Shown: positions 12,417 to 27,637, counted from the first letter of the stretch. The stretch: 64,000 nt of DNA from Deinococcus sp. YIM 77859 (GCF_000745175.1 NZ_JQNI01000002.1:2480001-2544000), one strand, 5' to 3'. Program-made: numbers and translations. The notes: generated by a model from the sequence alone, not told the origin.

Positions 12417-13025
12417 TCAGTGCTCGTGCGTGTCGCCGGCGGCTGGGGGGGCGGGGAGCGGCTGGGCGTTTCGCGCCGCGAGCAGGCGAGTCATCAGGTT
12501 GATCTCGCCCCCTTGGGTCGCTTGGATCTGCCGGGCGAGGGTCTGCACCTCGGGGCGGATACCGGGCGCAAGGGCAGGTTCCACCATCGCCAGCGCGCCC
12601 TGGTGGTGGCGGATCATCAGCTGCAGGAACAGGCGTTCGGCCTCCGGCACGGGCAAGGTGCTGAGTTGCTCCAGCTCTGCGGGGGTCGCCATCCCCATCA
12701 TGCGGGCGTGCTCGGCGGTCATGCCCGGGCCGCCCCACGGCTGGCCCCAGAGGGTCAGCCAGCCACGCATCTGCCCGATCTGCTCCTGTTGTGAGAGCAT
12801 GATGTCGAGGGCCAGCGCCCGCAGGGTCTGGTCCCGGCTGCGGTCGCGGATGCGGGTCGCCATATCCACCGCCTGGGCGTGGTGTTGGGTCATCTCCCGC
12901 ACGAAGCGCACCTCGGGGCTGCCTTCTCGTGGAAAGCCCGTGCGTGACCAGGGGGCGAGGGCCACGGCAGTCAGGGCGGCGACAAGCAGGGCGGCAGCGG
13001 CGAGAAAGACAGGGCGGCGGGCCAT
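12417..13025 (-). CDS. DUF305 protein, membrane-anchored or secreted
   Basis: A 202-residue DUF305 (ferritin-like helical bundle) protein. Residues 1-25 are a signal peptide or anchor (ARRPVFLAAAALLVAALTAVAL). Two repeated helical units each contain the diagnostic His pair: REMTQHHAQAVDMA near residue 45 and QLMIRHHQGALAM near 150, plus EHARMMGMA, so metal (possibly copper) binding is plausible. The tail ends in His/Glu (GDTHEH). Family members are found in copper-handling loci, but no copper genes are next to it. The start ATG at 13025 is 6 nt after TATACT, a near-consensus leaderless promoter; the longer frame to 13133 would overlap the divergent trmFO promoter. Confidence 0.88.
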   Translation of the reverse strand: MARRPVFLAAAALLVAALTAVALAPWSRTGFPREGSPEVRFVREMTQHHAQAVDMATRIRDRSRDQTLRALALDIMLSQQEQIGQMRGWLTLWGQPWGGPGMTAEHARMMGMATPAELEQLSTLPVPEAERLFLQLMIRHHQGALAMVEPALAPGIRPEVQTLARQIQATQGGEINLMTRLLAARNAQPLPAPPAAGDTHEH

Positions 13026-13031
13026 GCGGGG

Positions 13032-13037
13032 AGTATA
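13032..13037 (-). promoter_or_regulatory. -10 hexamer TATACT of the DUF305 gene
   Basis: Minus-strand TATACT, 6 nt, ATG at 13025; divergent from the trmFO promoter 50 bp away. Confidence 0.6.
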
Positions 13038-13088
13038 GGCAGCGGGAATGAGGCCGCTTTCACCACAAACCGTGGGCCGCCCGTCCCC

Positions 13089-13094
13089 TACACT
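13089..13094 (+). promoter_or_regulatory. -10 hexamer TACACT of trmFO
   Basis: TACACT, 7 nt, ATG at 13102. Confidence 0.6.
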
Positions 13095-13101
13095 GCCCCC
13101 G

Positions 13102-14487
<1,386 letters not shown>

Positions 14488-14500
14488 GGGGGCGTAGACG

Positions 14501-14701
14501 CTAGAGGGCGGGGCGCAGGTGCAGCCGGACCAGCAGGCCGGTCCACCTACGTTGCAGTGCCGCTGGCCACCGGAGGCCAGATGCCTCTTTCCCGGAGGCG
14601 AGCAGGCGGGCCACCTGCGCCTCGCGGAGCAGTTGCTCGTGGTGGGCTACGGCGCGCTCATAGTGTTGCTGAGCAGCCCAAGTTGTGCCCTTCATATCCA
14701 T
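14501..14701 (-). CDS. small hypothetical protein, helical with basic C-terminus
   Basis: A 66-residue protein: an N-terminal helix rich in His, Glu and Ala (QQHYERAVAHHEQLLREAQVARLL) and a basic amphipathic C-terminal segment (LQRRWTGLLVRLHLRPAL) that could lie on a membrane. No family recognised. The ATG at 14701 has AAGGAG 6 nt upstream, which is why the longer frame to 14758 is not used. It is convergent with trmFO (13-bp gap) and lies at the edge of a small accessory patch; codon use is similar to neighbours. Could be a small regulatory or membrane-associated protein; uncertain. Confidence 0.55.
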   Translation of the reverse strand: MDMKGTTWAAQQHYERAVAHHEQLLREAQVARLLASGKEASGLRWPAALQRRWTGLLVRLHLRPAL

Positions 14702-14900
14702 GGTGTGCTCCTTGCGGGAGTTCGGTGGAGGGGACGCGCTGGCCCAAGAGGTGGCCAAGCACCGATGGGCCGTCCACGTCGCTGTCCATCAGCAGGCTCG
14801 GCGTGCTGTTGTCATTGAAGTCAATCCCAATGGCGTGGGCACTGGATGGAGAGCCGGGCTGCCAGCTCGAGTCCTTCCACTTACCTGCGCCGCTTCCCCA

Positions 14901-15305
14901 TTACCGCCCCGCGCTGTTGAGCCACTCTCCGTCTGCATAACCGGGTTTCAGCTTGAGGATGGCAGTCGTGAACTTGGCTTGGGTGTTATAGCCGTCGGGC
15001 CGCAGGAAAAGCCGATAGACGTTGCTGTCGGGGAGAGTGAAGGTGGTGCGCAGCACGTCCTGCTGGCCTAGGGTCATGCGGTTGGGCGTCAAGACAAGCT
15101 GATACGAACCGGGCTCCATGGCGGGCATCTGCATGAATGAGCCGACTGCGACGTTCTCTAGGGCCAGTTGACCATTCACGTAGACGTCAAGGGCTCCTCC
15201 CGCGCCGAACGTGTTCTCAAAGTAGACCGTACCCGAGGCAACCGTGCTGGAAGCGGTGACCAGGGTGGAGAGCAGCAGGGCGTGCCAGAACGCGAAAGCG
15301 CGCAT
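14901..15305 (-). CDS. secreted DUF4397-like protein
   Basis: A 134-residue exported protein. Residues 1-24 are a signal peptide (FAFWHALLLSTLVTASSTVASG). The mature part is all-beta with ALDVYVNGQLALENVAVGSF and EPGSYQLVLTP, typical of the DUF4397 beta-sandwich repeat seen in surface proteins; only one copy is present, where many relatives have two or more. No catalytic residues are evident. Function unknown, possibly an envelope-associated binding protein. It is followed on the same strand, after 199 bp, by the 66-residue gene, and lies divergent from the BTAD regulator, which makes it a candidate target of that regulator. Confidence 0.65.
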   Translation of the reverse strand: MRAFAFWHALLLSTLVTASSTVASGTVYFENTFGAGGALDVYVNGQLALENVAVGSFMQMPAMEPGSYQLVLTPNRMTLGQQDVLRTTFTLPDSNVYRLFLRPDGYNTQAKFTTAILKLKPGYADGEWLNSAGR

Positions 15306-15739
15306 GGTGTCGTTCCTTTCCTGAGGCCCAGAAGACCGGGCGAGACGCGGGGAAGCGGAAACAGCGGGGAAACCTGGAGTCGAGCGCCTCAGCCTCCTTT
15401 GGAGCGGTGAGCATGGTGACCGCTCCTGCTTCCCAGCGTGCTCTTTGAGGCGTGGACAGGCCGTGGACAGCGCGTTGTGCCGGAATACGGGACGTTAAGG
15501 CAGACCGCCCGGTGCTTGGTGAACCTGGGCGGGAGATGGCGGCTGAGCGGTCTTCTGGGCGAGGCGGATGCGGGCTGCAGAAACAACAGTGGGTTGTTGC
15601 CTCAGCCTTAGTAGGCCTTAGGAGTTGCTTCATCGCTGCCCTCCAAGGGGAGGAATGTCACTGCACCTACTCGCGGCGTGCGCCTGCCAGCGTGGACAAT
15701 ACGTCGACAACGCTCCTCGTTTCCTCTGCGAGGCTGACC
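15306..15739. promoter_or_regulatory. 434-bp divergent intergenic region with GTGGACA repeats
   Basis: No convincing gene is seen between the DUF4397-like gene and the BTAD regulator. Three direct copies of GTGGACA occur at 15452-15458, 15463-15469 and 15692-15698, the first two 11 nt apart (about one helix turn). These are candidate regulator boxes; SARP/BTAD proteins usually bind direct heptamer repeats spaced by a helical turn. Confidence 0.35.
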
Positions 15740-17767
15740 ATGCTGGAACTTTTGCTGCTGGGCCCCCCGCTTGTGCGGGTGGAGGGGCATGAGGTGCGGT
15801 TTCGCACCAGCAAAGCTCTGGCGCTGCTCGCCTACCTGGCAGTAGAGGGCCGTCAGCCGCGTGAGGCACTCTCGGATCTGCTTTGGGACGAACAGACCCA
15901 AGACCCCCGCGCCGAGTTGCGTGGCACCCTGCACCACCTGCGGACCGCACTGGGGAACGAGGCAGAGCGCCTGAAAACGAGCGTTCACGCCCTATGGCTG
16001 GACCTGGAGGAAGCTGTCCTCGACCTCCACGTGCTCGACGCAGCGGCCCCCGACGCCCTGTTGGGGGTATGGCGTGGTCCTTTCCTGGCCGGGCTGTCTG
16101 TTTGGCACGCGCCCCGATGGGATGACTGGGTGGTGCGGCGGGGGTTGGAACTGCAAGACCGCTACGATACCGCGCTGGGGCGGGCCAGCGAGGCGGCGCT
16201 GGCCCGCAGCATCGTGGGGACAGCCCTGCTCCTGGCTCGTCGTCGCGTAGAGGTCAACCTCCTCAGCGAGGCGGCCTACCTCGGCCTAATCCGGGCGCAG
16301 CTCGCGGCGGGTCAACGCGCCGAGGCCTACGCCACCTTCGTGACCTGCCGCCGCATCCTACGGGAAGAACTGGGGGTCGAACCTTCGTTCCGGCTCGACG
16401 GTCTGCGCTGGTCTGTGGCGGACCAGGCAGCTTCGTCGCCCGCGCCGCTTGGGGACACGCCTGCGCCGGTTCCCTTCGTGGGCCGTGAACGCGAGTTGCG
16501 CCAAATGGAAGAAGCCTGGGCGAGGAGCCCGGTGGTGTTCCTGGCGGGGGAAGCAGGCAGCGGCAAGTCACGGCTGGCACGGGAGTTTTTCGCCCTACGA
16601 AAGCAGAAGTACTTCGTCCTGGAGGCCCGGCACGCGGACGCGGACGTGCCCTTTGCAGTCGGGCAACGCGTCTTTAGGGCTGTGCTACCGCGCATCAATC
16701 TCAGGGACGTGCCCGACGAGGTGCGGCGCGAACTCTCGCGAATAGTCCCCGAGTTCTGGCCCGAACCGCTGCCACCCCTGCGCGTCCCAGAGGACCGGCT
16801 GCGCTTCTACGAGGCCTTCGTCCGCTTCATCGCCTTGGCGTGGCCACTGGACACTGCCGCGCTGTATGAGGACCTGCATTTCTGGGACCTCGAAAGCCAC
16901 CGGGCCGGCGCCTACGGCGCAACGCACGGGACCGAGCAGGGGGCGGTGGTGCCCTGTGTGGTGACATACCGCTCGGACGAGCTGCGCCGGGAGATGCTCG
17001 ACCTGATCCTGCCGGTCGTGGCCTTGGGACACGCTACCATCATCGAGGTGTCGCCGCTGACGGTCGCGGAGGTTCACGCTCTGCTCCACAGCCTCGATCC
17101 TCGCGTTTCGGACACACTGGCGGCCCGGCTGCACCGCTTCACCGGTGGCAACCCGCTTTTTGTCTTCGAGACAGCTCGGCTGCTTCAGGAGTGCGGCGGC
17201 CTGGTGGGCTCGGACCTGCGCGAACTGCCCCGCTCCCCGAACGTGAGTGCGGTACTGCTGCGCCGTCTTCAGCGGGTATCCGAGGAAGCGCGGCGCGTGG
17301 TGCAGGCAGCAGCGGTGGCGGGCGAAGCCTTTTCGTTTGACCTCGCCCGTCGTGTGCTGGCTGCCGACGACCTGCGGTTGGCTGCGGCCTATGAGGAGTT
17401 GGAGGCAGCGGGCGTGCTGCGGGGCGAGCGGTGGACGCACGACCTCTGGCGAGCTTGCCTCTACGACGCGCTGAGTGCGCCGGTGCGGACGGTGCTGCAC
17501 AGTCGGGTGCTGGACGCTCTGTCCGGCGGTCACACCCCGGTGGCCGTGTTGGCCCAGCATGCCCGCGAGGCCCGGCGTTGGTCGGAGGCTTTTGCGCTGT
17601 TCCTGCGCGCGGCGAACGAGGCGCGCGCTGTCCTGGCCCTCACGGAGGCCGCCGCCTTCGAGGACCAGGCCCGGCGGCTGCTGCGCACGCATGGCGGTCC
17701 TCTACGCGAGGAGGAGGTGCCCGCTGCTCAGCTCGCGCTGTTGCCGCGAACCGGAGGCACCGCCTGA
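15740..17767 (+). CDS. BTAD/SARP-type regulator with AAA ATPase domain, short C-terminus
   Basis: A 675-residue signalling ATPase. Residues 1-95 form an OmpR-like winged helix (FRTSKALALLAYLAVEGR, then EALSDLLWDE), followed by the bacterial transcriptional activation domain (about 95-220) and an AAA ATPase from about 245 with P-loop LAGEAGSGKSRLAREF near 270 and a Walker B-like LYEDLHFWDLES where relatives have DDLHWAD. Such proteins regulate nearby genes, sensing through C-terminal TPR repeats. Here the protein stops about where the TPR array should begin (LREEEVPAAQLALLP...), so it is probably truncated or unusually short. Start at 15740 is supported by GAGG upstream; the longer frame to 15452 is rejected. 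MurD follows 43 bp later. Confidence 0.72.
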   Translation: MLELLLLGPPLVRVEGHEVRFRTSKALALLAYLAVEGRQPREALSDLLWDEQTQDPRAELRGTLHHLRTALGNEAERLKTSVHALWLDLEEAVLDLHVLDAAAPDALLGVWRGPFLAGLSVWHAPRWDDWVVRRGLELQDRYDTALGRASEAALARSIVGTALLLARRRVEVNLLSEAAYLGLIRAQLAAGQRAEAYATFVTCRRILREELGVEPSFRLDGLRWSVADQAASSPAPLGDTPAPVPFVGRERELRQMEEAWARSPVVFLAGEAGSGKSRLAREFFALRKQKYFVLEARHADADVPFAVGQRVFRAVLPRINLRDVPDEVRRELSRIVPEFWPEPLPPLRVPEDRLRFYEAFVRFIALAWPLDTAALYEDLHFWDLESHRAGAYGATHGTEQGAVVPCVVTYRSDELRREMLDLILPVVALGHATIIEVSPLTVAEVHALLHSLDPRVSDTLAARLHRFTGGNPLFVFETARLLQECGGLVGSDLRELPRSPNVSAVLLRRLQRVSEEARRVVQAAAVAGEAFSFDLARRVLAADDLRLAAAYEELEAAGVLRGERWTHDLWRACLYDALSAPVRTVLHSRVLDALSGGHTPVAVLAQHAREARRWSEAFALFLRAANEARAVLALTEAAAFEDQARRLLRTHGGPLREEEVPAAQLALLPRTGGTA

Positions 17768-17797
17768 ACCGTTTCACCTTCCCGGGCGCCTTTCCCG

Positions 17798-17803
17798 TAT
17801 CGT
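17798..17803 (+). promoter_or_regulatory. -10 hexamer TATCGT of murD
   Basis: TATCGT, 7 nt, GTG at 17811. Confidence 0.5.
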
Positions 17804-17810
17804 TGGGGGC

Positions 17811-19108
17811 GTGAATGTGGGGGAGAGGGTACTGATCTACGGGCTAGGCAGAAGTGGGCGCGGCGTGGCCCGCTTCCTGGCCCGTGAGGGGCTGCGCGCC
17901 GAGTGGCACGACGCGCGCCCAGGGGTGGAGGATGAGGCGCTGATGGCCGAGCTGGGCTTTGTCCGCGGGCATGTGGAGGAGAGCTACCGCACGGTGGTGG
18001 CCGCGCCCGGCGTGCCCATCGACCACCCGGACCTGCTGGCCCTCGCGGCGCGTGGGGCGGAGATCATCGGAGAGGTGGCCCTGGCCGCTCGCCTACGTCC
18101 GCAGCTGCCGCTCGTCGGTGTGACTGGCACGGCGGGCAAGGGCGGCACGACGGTGTTGATCGCGCACCTGCTCAGAGAAAACGGTGTGCGGGCCCGCGAG
18201 GGGGGCAACATCGATCCCCCCCTGCTCGACGTGGTGGACGAGGCGGAGGTGGCGGTGGCAGAACTGTCGAGTTTCCAGCTGGAGCGGGTGCCGGGGCTGC
18301 GGCTGCCGGTGGCCGTCATCACCAACCTGGGCGTAGACCACCTCGACCGTCACCGCACTGTAGAGGCGTACCACGCGGCCAAGCTCAACATCACGGCGGG
18401 GCAGGAGGCGGGGGATGTCCTCGTCATCCCGGCGGGGCTGGCGGTGGCTACGCGCGCGCAGGTGCGGTCCTTCCGGCCTGACCGCATCGCTCTGGCAGGC
18501 GGCCACGAGGTCCTCTGCCCCGCTGACCTTCCCGAGGGCATTCACCCCGCCAATGCCGCCGCCGCCGTTCTTGCCGCAGAGGCCCTCCTCACGCGGCTAG
18601 GCCGCCCAGTCGTTCCAGCCGTGTTCGCCGCTGGCCTCCGCTCTGCTCGCCCGGTTGCCGGCCGCTTTGAGACGGTTGCCCGCGTTGGGAACGTGCGCTT
18701 TATCGAGGACAGCATCGCGACCCGAACGCTGGCGGTAGAAGCGGCACTGACGCGCGCTCCTGCCCCGATCGCCTGGCTGGTCGGCGGGCGAGACAAGGGC
18801 GCGGACCTCGGACCGCTGCGGGAGGCGGCGCGGGGCCGGGTCCAGCGGGTCATCGCCTTTGGAGAAGACGGAGAGAAACTGGCCCGTGGATTGGGTCTTC
18901 CCTTCGAGACGGTCACGGGCGCAGACGGGGACGCCGTGATGGCAGCCGCCGCGCGCGCTGGGCTGGCAGCACTGGGTGGCCCCGGCGGGACGGGGACGGT
19001 GCTCCTCGCGCCCATCGGCACCAGCTTTGACCTGTTCCGCGACTACCGGGCGCGCGGCGAGAGCTTCCGGCGGGCTGCCTGCGCCCTGGCCGCCGGGGAG
19101 GAGCGCGC

Positions 19109-19112
<4 letters not shown>
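17811..19112 (+). CDS. murD: UDP-N-acetylmuramoylalanine-D-glutamate ligase MurD
   Basis: MurD, 433 residues, adds D-Glu to UDP-MurNAc-L-Ala in cytoplasmic peptidoglycan synthesis. N-terminal UDP-binding domain (LIYGLGRSGRGVARFLAREG); central ATPase domain with P-loop VTGTAGKGGTTVLIAHL near residue 105, which has two extra glycines after the Lys compared with the usual GTNGKTT; ELSSFQLE near 150; NLGVDHLDRH near 175; C-terminal domain with FIEDSIATRTLAVEAAL near 305 (most MurD have DSKAT) and LVGGRDKGADL. GTG start at 17811 follows TATCGT by 7 nt. Its stop overlaps the ftsW ATG as ATGA. Ornithine at position 3 is usual for Deinococcus peptidoglycan but is decided by MurE, not here. Confidence 0.93.
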
Positions 19113-20221
<1,109 letters not shown>

Positions 20222-20233
20222 GTGGGAACAGCG

Positions 20234-20280
20234 CCGAGCGCAGCAAGCAGAAGCCGTTTCTCCGGACCCGCTGCGCTCGG
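20234..20280. terminator. inverted repeat between convergent ftsW and ychF
   Basis: CCGAGCGCAGC (20234-20244) and GCTGCGCTCGG (20270-20280) form an 11-bp perfect stem with a 25-nt loop. Position suggests a two-way terminator, but there is no T tract. Confidence 0.45.
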
Positions 20281-20291
20281 TGCCCCACGCC

Positions 20292-21389
<1,098 letters not shown>

Positions 21390-21456
21390 TTCCTGTGTCC
21401 TCCGGCAGTCCTGTGGGTGCAGACGCTGTTTGCTGCAGCCTTAAGGCAACCGAATA

Positions 21457-21462
21457 AGTATA
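21457..21462 (-). promoter_or_regulatory. -10 hexamer TATACT of ychF
   Basis: Minus-strand TATACT about 68 nt before the ychF ATG; no clear -35. Confidence 0.45.
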
Positions 21463-21586
21463 GGGGAGGGCAGAGAGCCTCCTTCCCCCTGGCCCCTGCG
21501 GGTCTGAACGAATCCCGAAGGTGGGCGTCACATGGCCACGCGCTGATCCCTTAACGTCAAAAGACATCGGTCTTCAGGAGGGCCCT

Positions 21587-22552
21587 ATGAGTGACGACCG
21601 CGTTCCGTCCGCCCGCTCCATCAACCGCCGCAGCGCGCTGCGCCTGCTGGGAACCGCCGGGCTGCTCACCGCCGCCGCGCCCCTCGCGCGTGCGCAGGCC
21701 ACCCCCACGCCGGAGGTGCCGCTGAACGGGAACGGCTTCTACCGGCAGCGCATCGGTGACCTGACGGTGACGGTGGTGAGTGACGGCACCGCGCCGCTGG
21801 CCGCCGTGCTGCCGACCTGGGGCGCCAACCCCGACCGGCAGGCCGAATTCGCCGCGACCCTCGCGGAATACCACGTGCCCACCACAAACACCGTCAACCA
21901 CTTCAACCCGGTGGTGATCGAGACGGACACTCACCGTGTCCTCATCGACACCGGAAGGGGGGGTGCCAACGGACAACTGCTCACCCACCTGCGCCGTGCG
22001 GGCATTGACCCCGCGAGCATCGACACGGTGTTTATCACCCACGGGCACGGCGACCATATCGGCGGGCTGACCACACAAGGGCAGCCCACCTTTCCAGCGG
22101 CGCGGCACGTGATGGGGGCCGCCGAGTTTTCGTTCTGGACAGCGCAGCCCAATCCCAATGCGGCCGTTCAGGCGAACCTGATCGGCCTGCGCGACCGCTT
22201 GACCCTGCTGGAGCCGGGAGCCGAGATTGTGCCGGGCCTCACCGCCGTCGCCTCACCGGGGCACACGGCCGGACACCTCAGCGTCCGCGCCCAGCGGGGC
22301 GGGCCCGGGCTCCTCGTCTTCGGGGACGCCGCCGGGCACTTTCTGCTCAGCCTGAAGCACCGCGGAGCGTACGTTTCCTTTGACGCGGACGGTCCCCTTG
22401 CCGCGCGCACTCGCCAGCGCCTCTTCGCGCAGGCGGTGGATGAGGGGCTATGGGTCACCGGCTACCACTTCCCCTTCCCCGCCATCGGCCACCTGCGCCG
22501 CGTGATTGGCGGAGCCTACGAGTACGAGCCGACGGTGTGGCAGTGGAGTTGA
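21587..22552 (+). CDS. Tat-exported metallo-beta-lactamase-fold hydrolase
   Basis: A 321-residue exported MBL-fold hydrolase. The N-terminus has a twin-arginine signal (INRRSALRLLGTAGLL) cleaved after ARAQA, consistent with folding and metal loading in the cytoplasm. The metal-binding motif is THGHGDHIGG near residue 155, followed by H at SPGHTAGH near 222 and D in VFGDAAGH near 245, completing a two-metal site. Close relatives are annotated as MBL-fold hydrolases related to lactonases; a quorum-quenching lactonase role is possible but not shown. The ATG at 21587 has CAGGAGG 5 nt upstream. Single gene between ychF and the hemoglobin gene. Confidence 0.88.
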   Translation: MSDDRVPSARSINRRSALRLLGTAGLLTAAAPLARAQATPTPEVPLNGNGFYRQRIGDLTVTVVSDGTAPLAAVLPTWGANPDRQAEFAATLAEYHVPTTNTVNHFNPVVIETDTHRVLIDTGRGGANGQLLTHLRRAGIDPASIDTVFITHGHGDHIGGLTTQGQPTFPAARHVMGAAEFSFWTAQPNPNAAVQANLIGLRDRLTLLEPGAEIVPGLTAVASPGHTAGHLSVRAQRGGPGLLVFGDAAGHFLLSLKHRGAYVSFDADGPLAARTRQRLFAQAVDEGLWVTGYHFPFPAIGHLRRVIGGAYEYEPTVWQWS

Positions 22553-22600
22553 ATGTGGTCGTCATGGCACCTCCGCCCTTGTTCTGTGGCAGGAACACGC

Positions 22601-22606
22601 TAGCCT
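22601..22606 (+). promoter_or_regulatory. -10 hexamer TAGCCT, leaderless type
   Basis: TAGCCT, 6 nt, ATG at 22613. Confidence 0.55.
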
Positions 22607-22612
22607 ACGCCC

Positions 22613-23016
<404 letters not shown>

Positions 23017-23017
<1 letters not shown>

Positions 23018-23033
23018 ACCTGGACAGGTTTTT
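23017..23033 (+). terminator. weak terminator after the hemoglobin gene
   Basis: AACCT (23017-23021), loop GGAC, AGGTT (23026-23030), then TTT. Only five base pairs. Confidence 0.35.
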
Positions 23034-23077
23034 CCAATTGACTAGTGGTGTCAGGGCAGTTTCAGACCCTCTTTTTC

Positions 23078-23083
23078 TACACT
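23078..23083 (+). promoter_or_regulatory. -10 hexamer TACACT of the DAHP synthase gene
   Basis: TACACT, 6 nt, ATG at 23090. Confidence 0.6.
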
Positions 23084-23089
23084 AACGCC

Positions 23090-24184
<1,095 letters not shown>

Positions 24185-24191
24185 GCGCCCC

Positions 24192-24800
24192 CTACGACCC
24201 CAACGACAGGTCTGGTTCGGCTTCCTGACTGGGCCGCGGCACGCTGAGGCTGGCCGCGCCCTCCAGCGGAAAGGTGTGCACCTCCTGGACCTCGCCCCGT
24301 TCCTCGCGGGTGAGGCTCAGAACGCTCACCGTGAAGCGGTCAAGGGGTGGCCGCAGGGGCTCGACCGCAGCCCACAGCGTGTCCGCCGCCCAGGGAAGGA
24401 TGCCCAGCGCCAGGGTGAGGTGAGGGGTATACCCGGGGCCGTCGTGGGGACCGTGGCTGGAGGGCCCCACCCTGAGCGCCCGGGCGTGGAGGTCCAGCAG
24501 GGCGGGGCTGGCTTCGCACTCCAGGAAAATCACGCTGGTCAGGCGTTTCCAGCCCTTCACCCGCACCTCGAACGGTTCGGCGCCCCGCAGCGTCTCGCGA
24601 AAGGCCGCGACGAGTTGGGACGAACTCAGCGCCGTCTGAAAGGGGGCGCGCAGGTTGAGGTGCGGCGCGCCGAAGCCGCGTACGTTGAGACGCTCCTGTG
24701 TGCGCCGCAGCCAGGTATCCAGCGCCTCGGGCGGCCAGGCGACCAGGCTGTAGAGCGGGCCGAGCACGCTGCCCCGTTCCGTGAGCGAGAGCTCCGGCAT
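24192..24800 (-). CDS. 2'-5' RNA ligase-like 2H phosphoesterase
   Basis: A 202-residue protein of the 2H phosphoesterase superfamily. The two signature motifs are PHLNLRAPF near residue 47 and TPHLTLALG near 126, each with the catalytic H-x-T/N-L pattern, separated by the usual length. Family members hydrolyse or ligate 2'-5' or cyclic phosphodiesters in RNA or ADP-ribose derivatives; which applies here is unknown. It is the third gene of a minus-strand unit after the mrp homologue and the SufR-like regulator, with its ATG one base after the regulator's stop, so it is almost certainly co-expressed with them. Confidence 0.78.
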   Translation of the reverse strand: MPELSLTERGSVLGPLYSLVAWPPEALDTWLRRTQERLNVRGFGAPHLNLRAPFQTALSSSQLVAAFRETLRGAEPFEVRVKGWKRLTSVIFLECEASPALLDLHARALRVGPSSHGPHDGPGYTPHLTLALGILPWAADTLWAAVEPLRPPLDRFTVSVLSLTREERGEVQEVHTFPLEGAASLSVPRPSQEAEPDLSLGS

Positions 24801-24801
24801 C

Positions 24802-25470
24802 TTAAGAACCGATCCGGTAACGGCAACTGCTCTGCCCGCAGGCGATGCGCGTCTCGCGCGTCACCGAGACGCCCAGCACCTGCGAAAACAGATGCAGTTC
24901 GCTCAGGCACAGTTCCGGGTACTGGCGAGCGACGGTGAGATTGGGGCAGTTGCGCTTCACGACGTAGGGTGTGCCGTTCTCGTCCAGCTCGACCACCGTA
25001 TCGAAGCCCGCTTGGGTCAGCCACGCGCTGAGGCGCTCTACCCGCTCGGCCAGTGGGAGGCTGAGGGGGATCTCGGCCTGAAGTCCCACCGCCAGCTCTG
25101 CGCTGCGGGCGTCGAGCACCTGGAGAACAGCTCCTGTGCCGTACAGCGCCTGTAGGTGCCGCAGGACGTCTACACACAGGGTCGAGTACGTCTTGGGAAA
25201 GACAGCCTCGCCCCGCTCGGTCAGAAGAAAGACATGCTGCGGCCGTCCGCGCCCGCCGGGCCGCTCGGTCCGCGCCTCGATCAGCCCCTGGTCCTGCAGG
25301 TCGGTCAGGTGCCGCCGCGCGCCCGGCACACTCATGCTCAGGTGAGCGGCAAGGTCCTGCACCGTCTGCGGCCCGTGGCGCTTGAGCAGCTCCAGCAGCC
25401 GCCGTTTGGTGCGTTCCGGGGCAGGCGGGGGCGGCGTCAACGGGGAAGAGACAGGCGGCGCGGCCGTCAT
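24802..25470 (-). CDS. SufR-like Fe-S transcriptional regulator
   Basis: A 222-residue winged-helix regulator. The N-terminal DNA-binding domain (about 20-90) contains TVQDLAAHLSMSVPGARRHLTDLQDQGLI and the wing GGRGRPQHVFLLTERG. The C-terminal half carries four cysteines at 175, 188, 211 and 216; the C-x12-C spacing of the first pair matches the [4Fe-4S]-binding pattern of SufR. SufR represses Fe-S assembly genes when its cluster is intact. Its ATG directly abuts the stop of the mrp homologue (TGAATG), so it probably controls this operon and perhaps a suf operon elsewhere. Cluster binding is inferred from spacing only. Confidence 0.82.
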   Translation of the reverse strand: MTAAPPVSSPLTPPPPAPERTKRRLLELLKRHGPQTVQDLAAHLSMSVPGARRHLTDLQDQGLIEARTERPGGRGRPQHVFLLTERGEAVFPKTYSTLCVDVLRHLQALYGTGAVLQVLDARSAELAVGLQAEIPLSLPLAERVERLSAWLTQAGFDTVVELDENGTPYVVKRNCPNLTVARQYPELCLSELHLFSQVLGVSVTRETRIACGQSSCRYRIGS

Positions 25471-26520
<1,050 letters not shown>

Positions 26521-26612
26521 GTCTCGCCATTAGTAGCGCGCTCCGGGGGGAAGCGGCAAGCGACGGGGTTACAGTGGGCTGACGGCTCTTCCCGTGCGGC
26601 CCATTCCCGTGC

Positions 26613-26618
26613 TAGACT
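26613..26618 (+). promoter_or_regulatory. extended -10 TGC-TAGACT of the rpmH operon
   Basis: TAGACT preceded by TGC at 26610-26612, identical to the sigA promoter hexamer, 107 nt upstream of rpmH. Confidence 0.55.
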
Positions 26619-26725
26619 CCCCGAGTTTGCCCCCTGAGGGGCGAGGTTTTCGCGCACCGGCCGGGCAGGCCCTTTGACCGCAACACTCCGGGTCAGGGCC
26701 GCGCCGCCGCGAGAAGGAGAGCAGC

Positions 26726-26869
<144 letters not shown>

Positions 26870-26922
26870 ATTCTCTCGCCGTCAGGAGCGGGCTTATCAC
26901 CAACCCAGAGCAGACCAGCGCC

Positions 26923-27374
<452 letters not shown>

Positions 27375-27378
<4 letters not shown>

Positions 27379-27637
27379 GCGCCGCCGCACGCGGCCTGCT
27401 GCGGATCGTGCGGGCCTACCAGCGGCACCTCTCGCCGCGCAAACCCGCGCCGACCTGCCGCTTCACGCCGACCTGCTCTCAGTATGCTGTAGAGGCGATT
27501 GAGCGGCATGGAGCCCTCCGGGGCGGCTGGCTGGCCGCCTGGCGCGTTCTGCGCTGCAATCCGCTGGTGCCCGGCGGGTTTGACCCCGTGCCGGAGCATG
27601 TTCCCCGGCGGCACCCTCCACGCAGAAAGACACCCTG

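Noticed and set aside
15168..15633. Short open frames between the DUF4397-like gene and the BTAD regulator
   Set aside because: No ribosome site, no leaderless hexamer and translations typical of noncoding GC-rich DNA.
21543..21575. Possible radiation/desiccation response palindrome near the Tat-exported hydrolase
   Set aside because: Only a loose resemblance (TTAACGTC...GACAT) with several mismatches to the published 17-bp motif and no damage-response gene follows.
23036..23041. TTGACT as a -35 for the DAHP synthase gene
   Set aside because: It lies 36 nt before the TACACT hexamer, far outside the usual 16-19 nt spacing.
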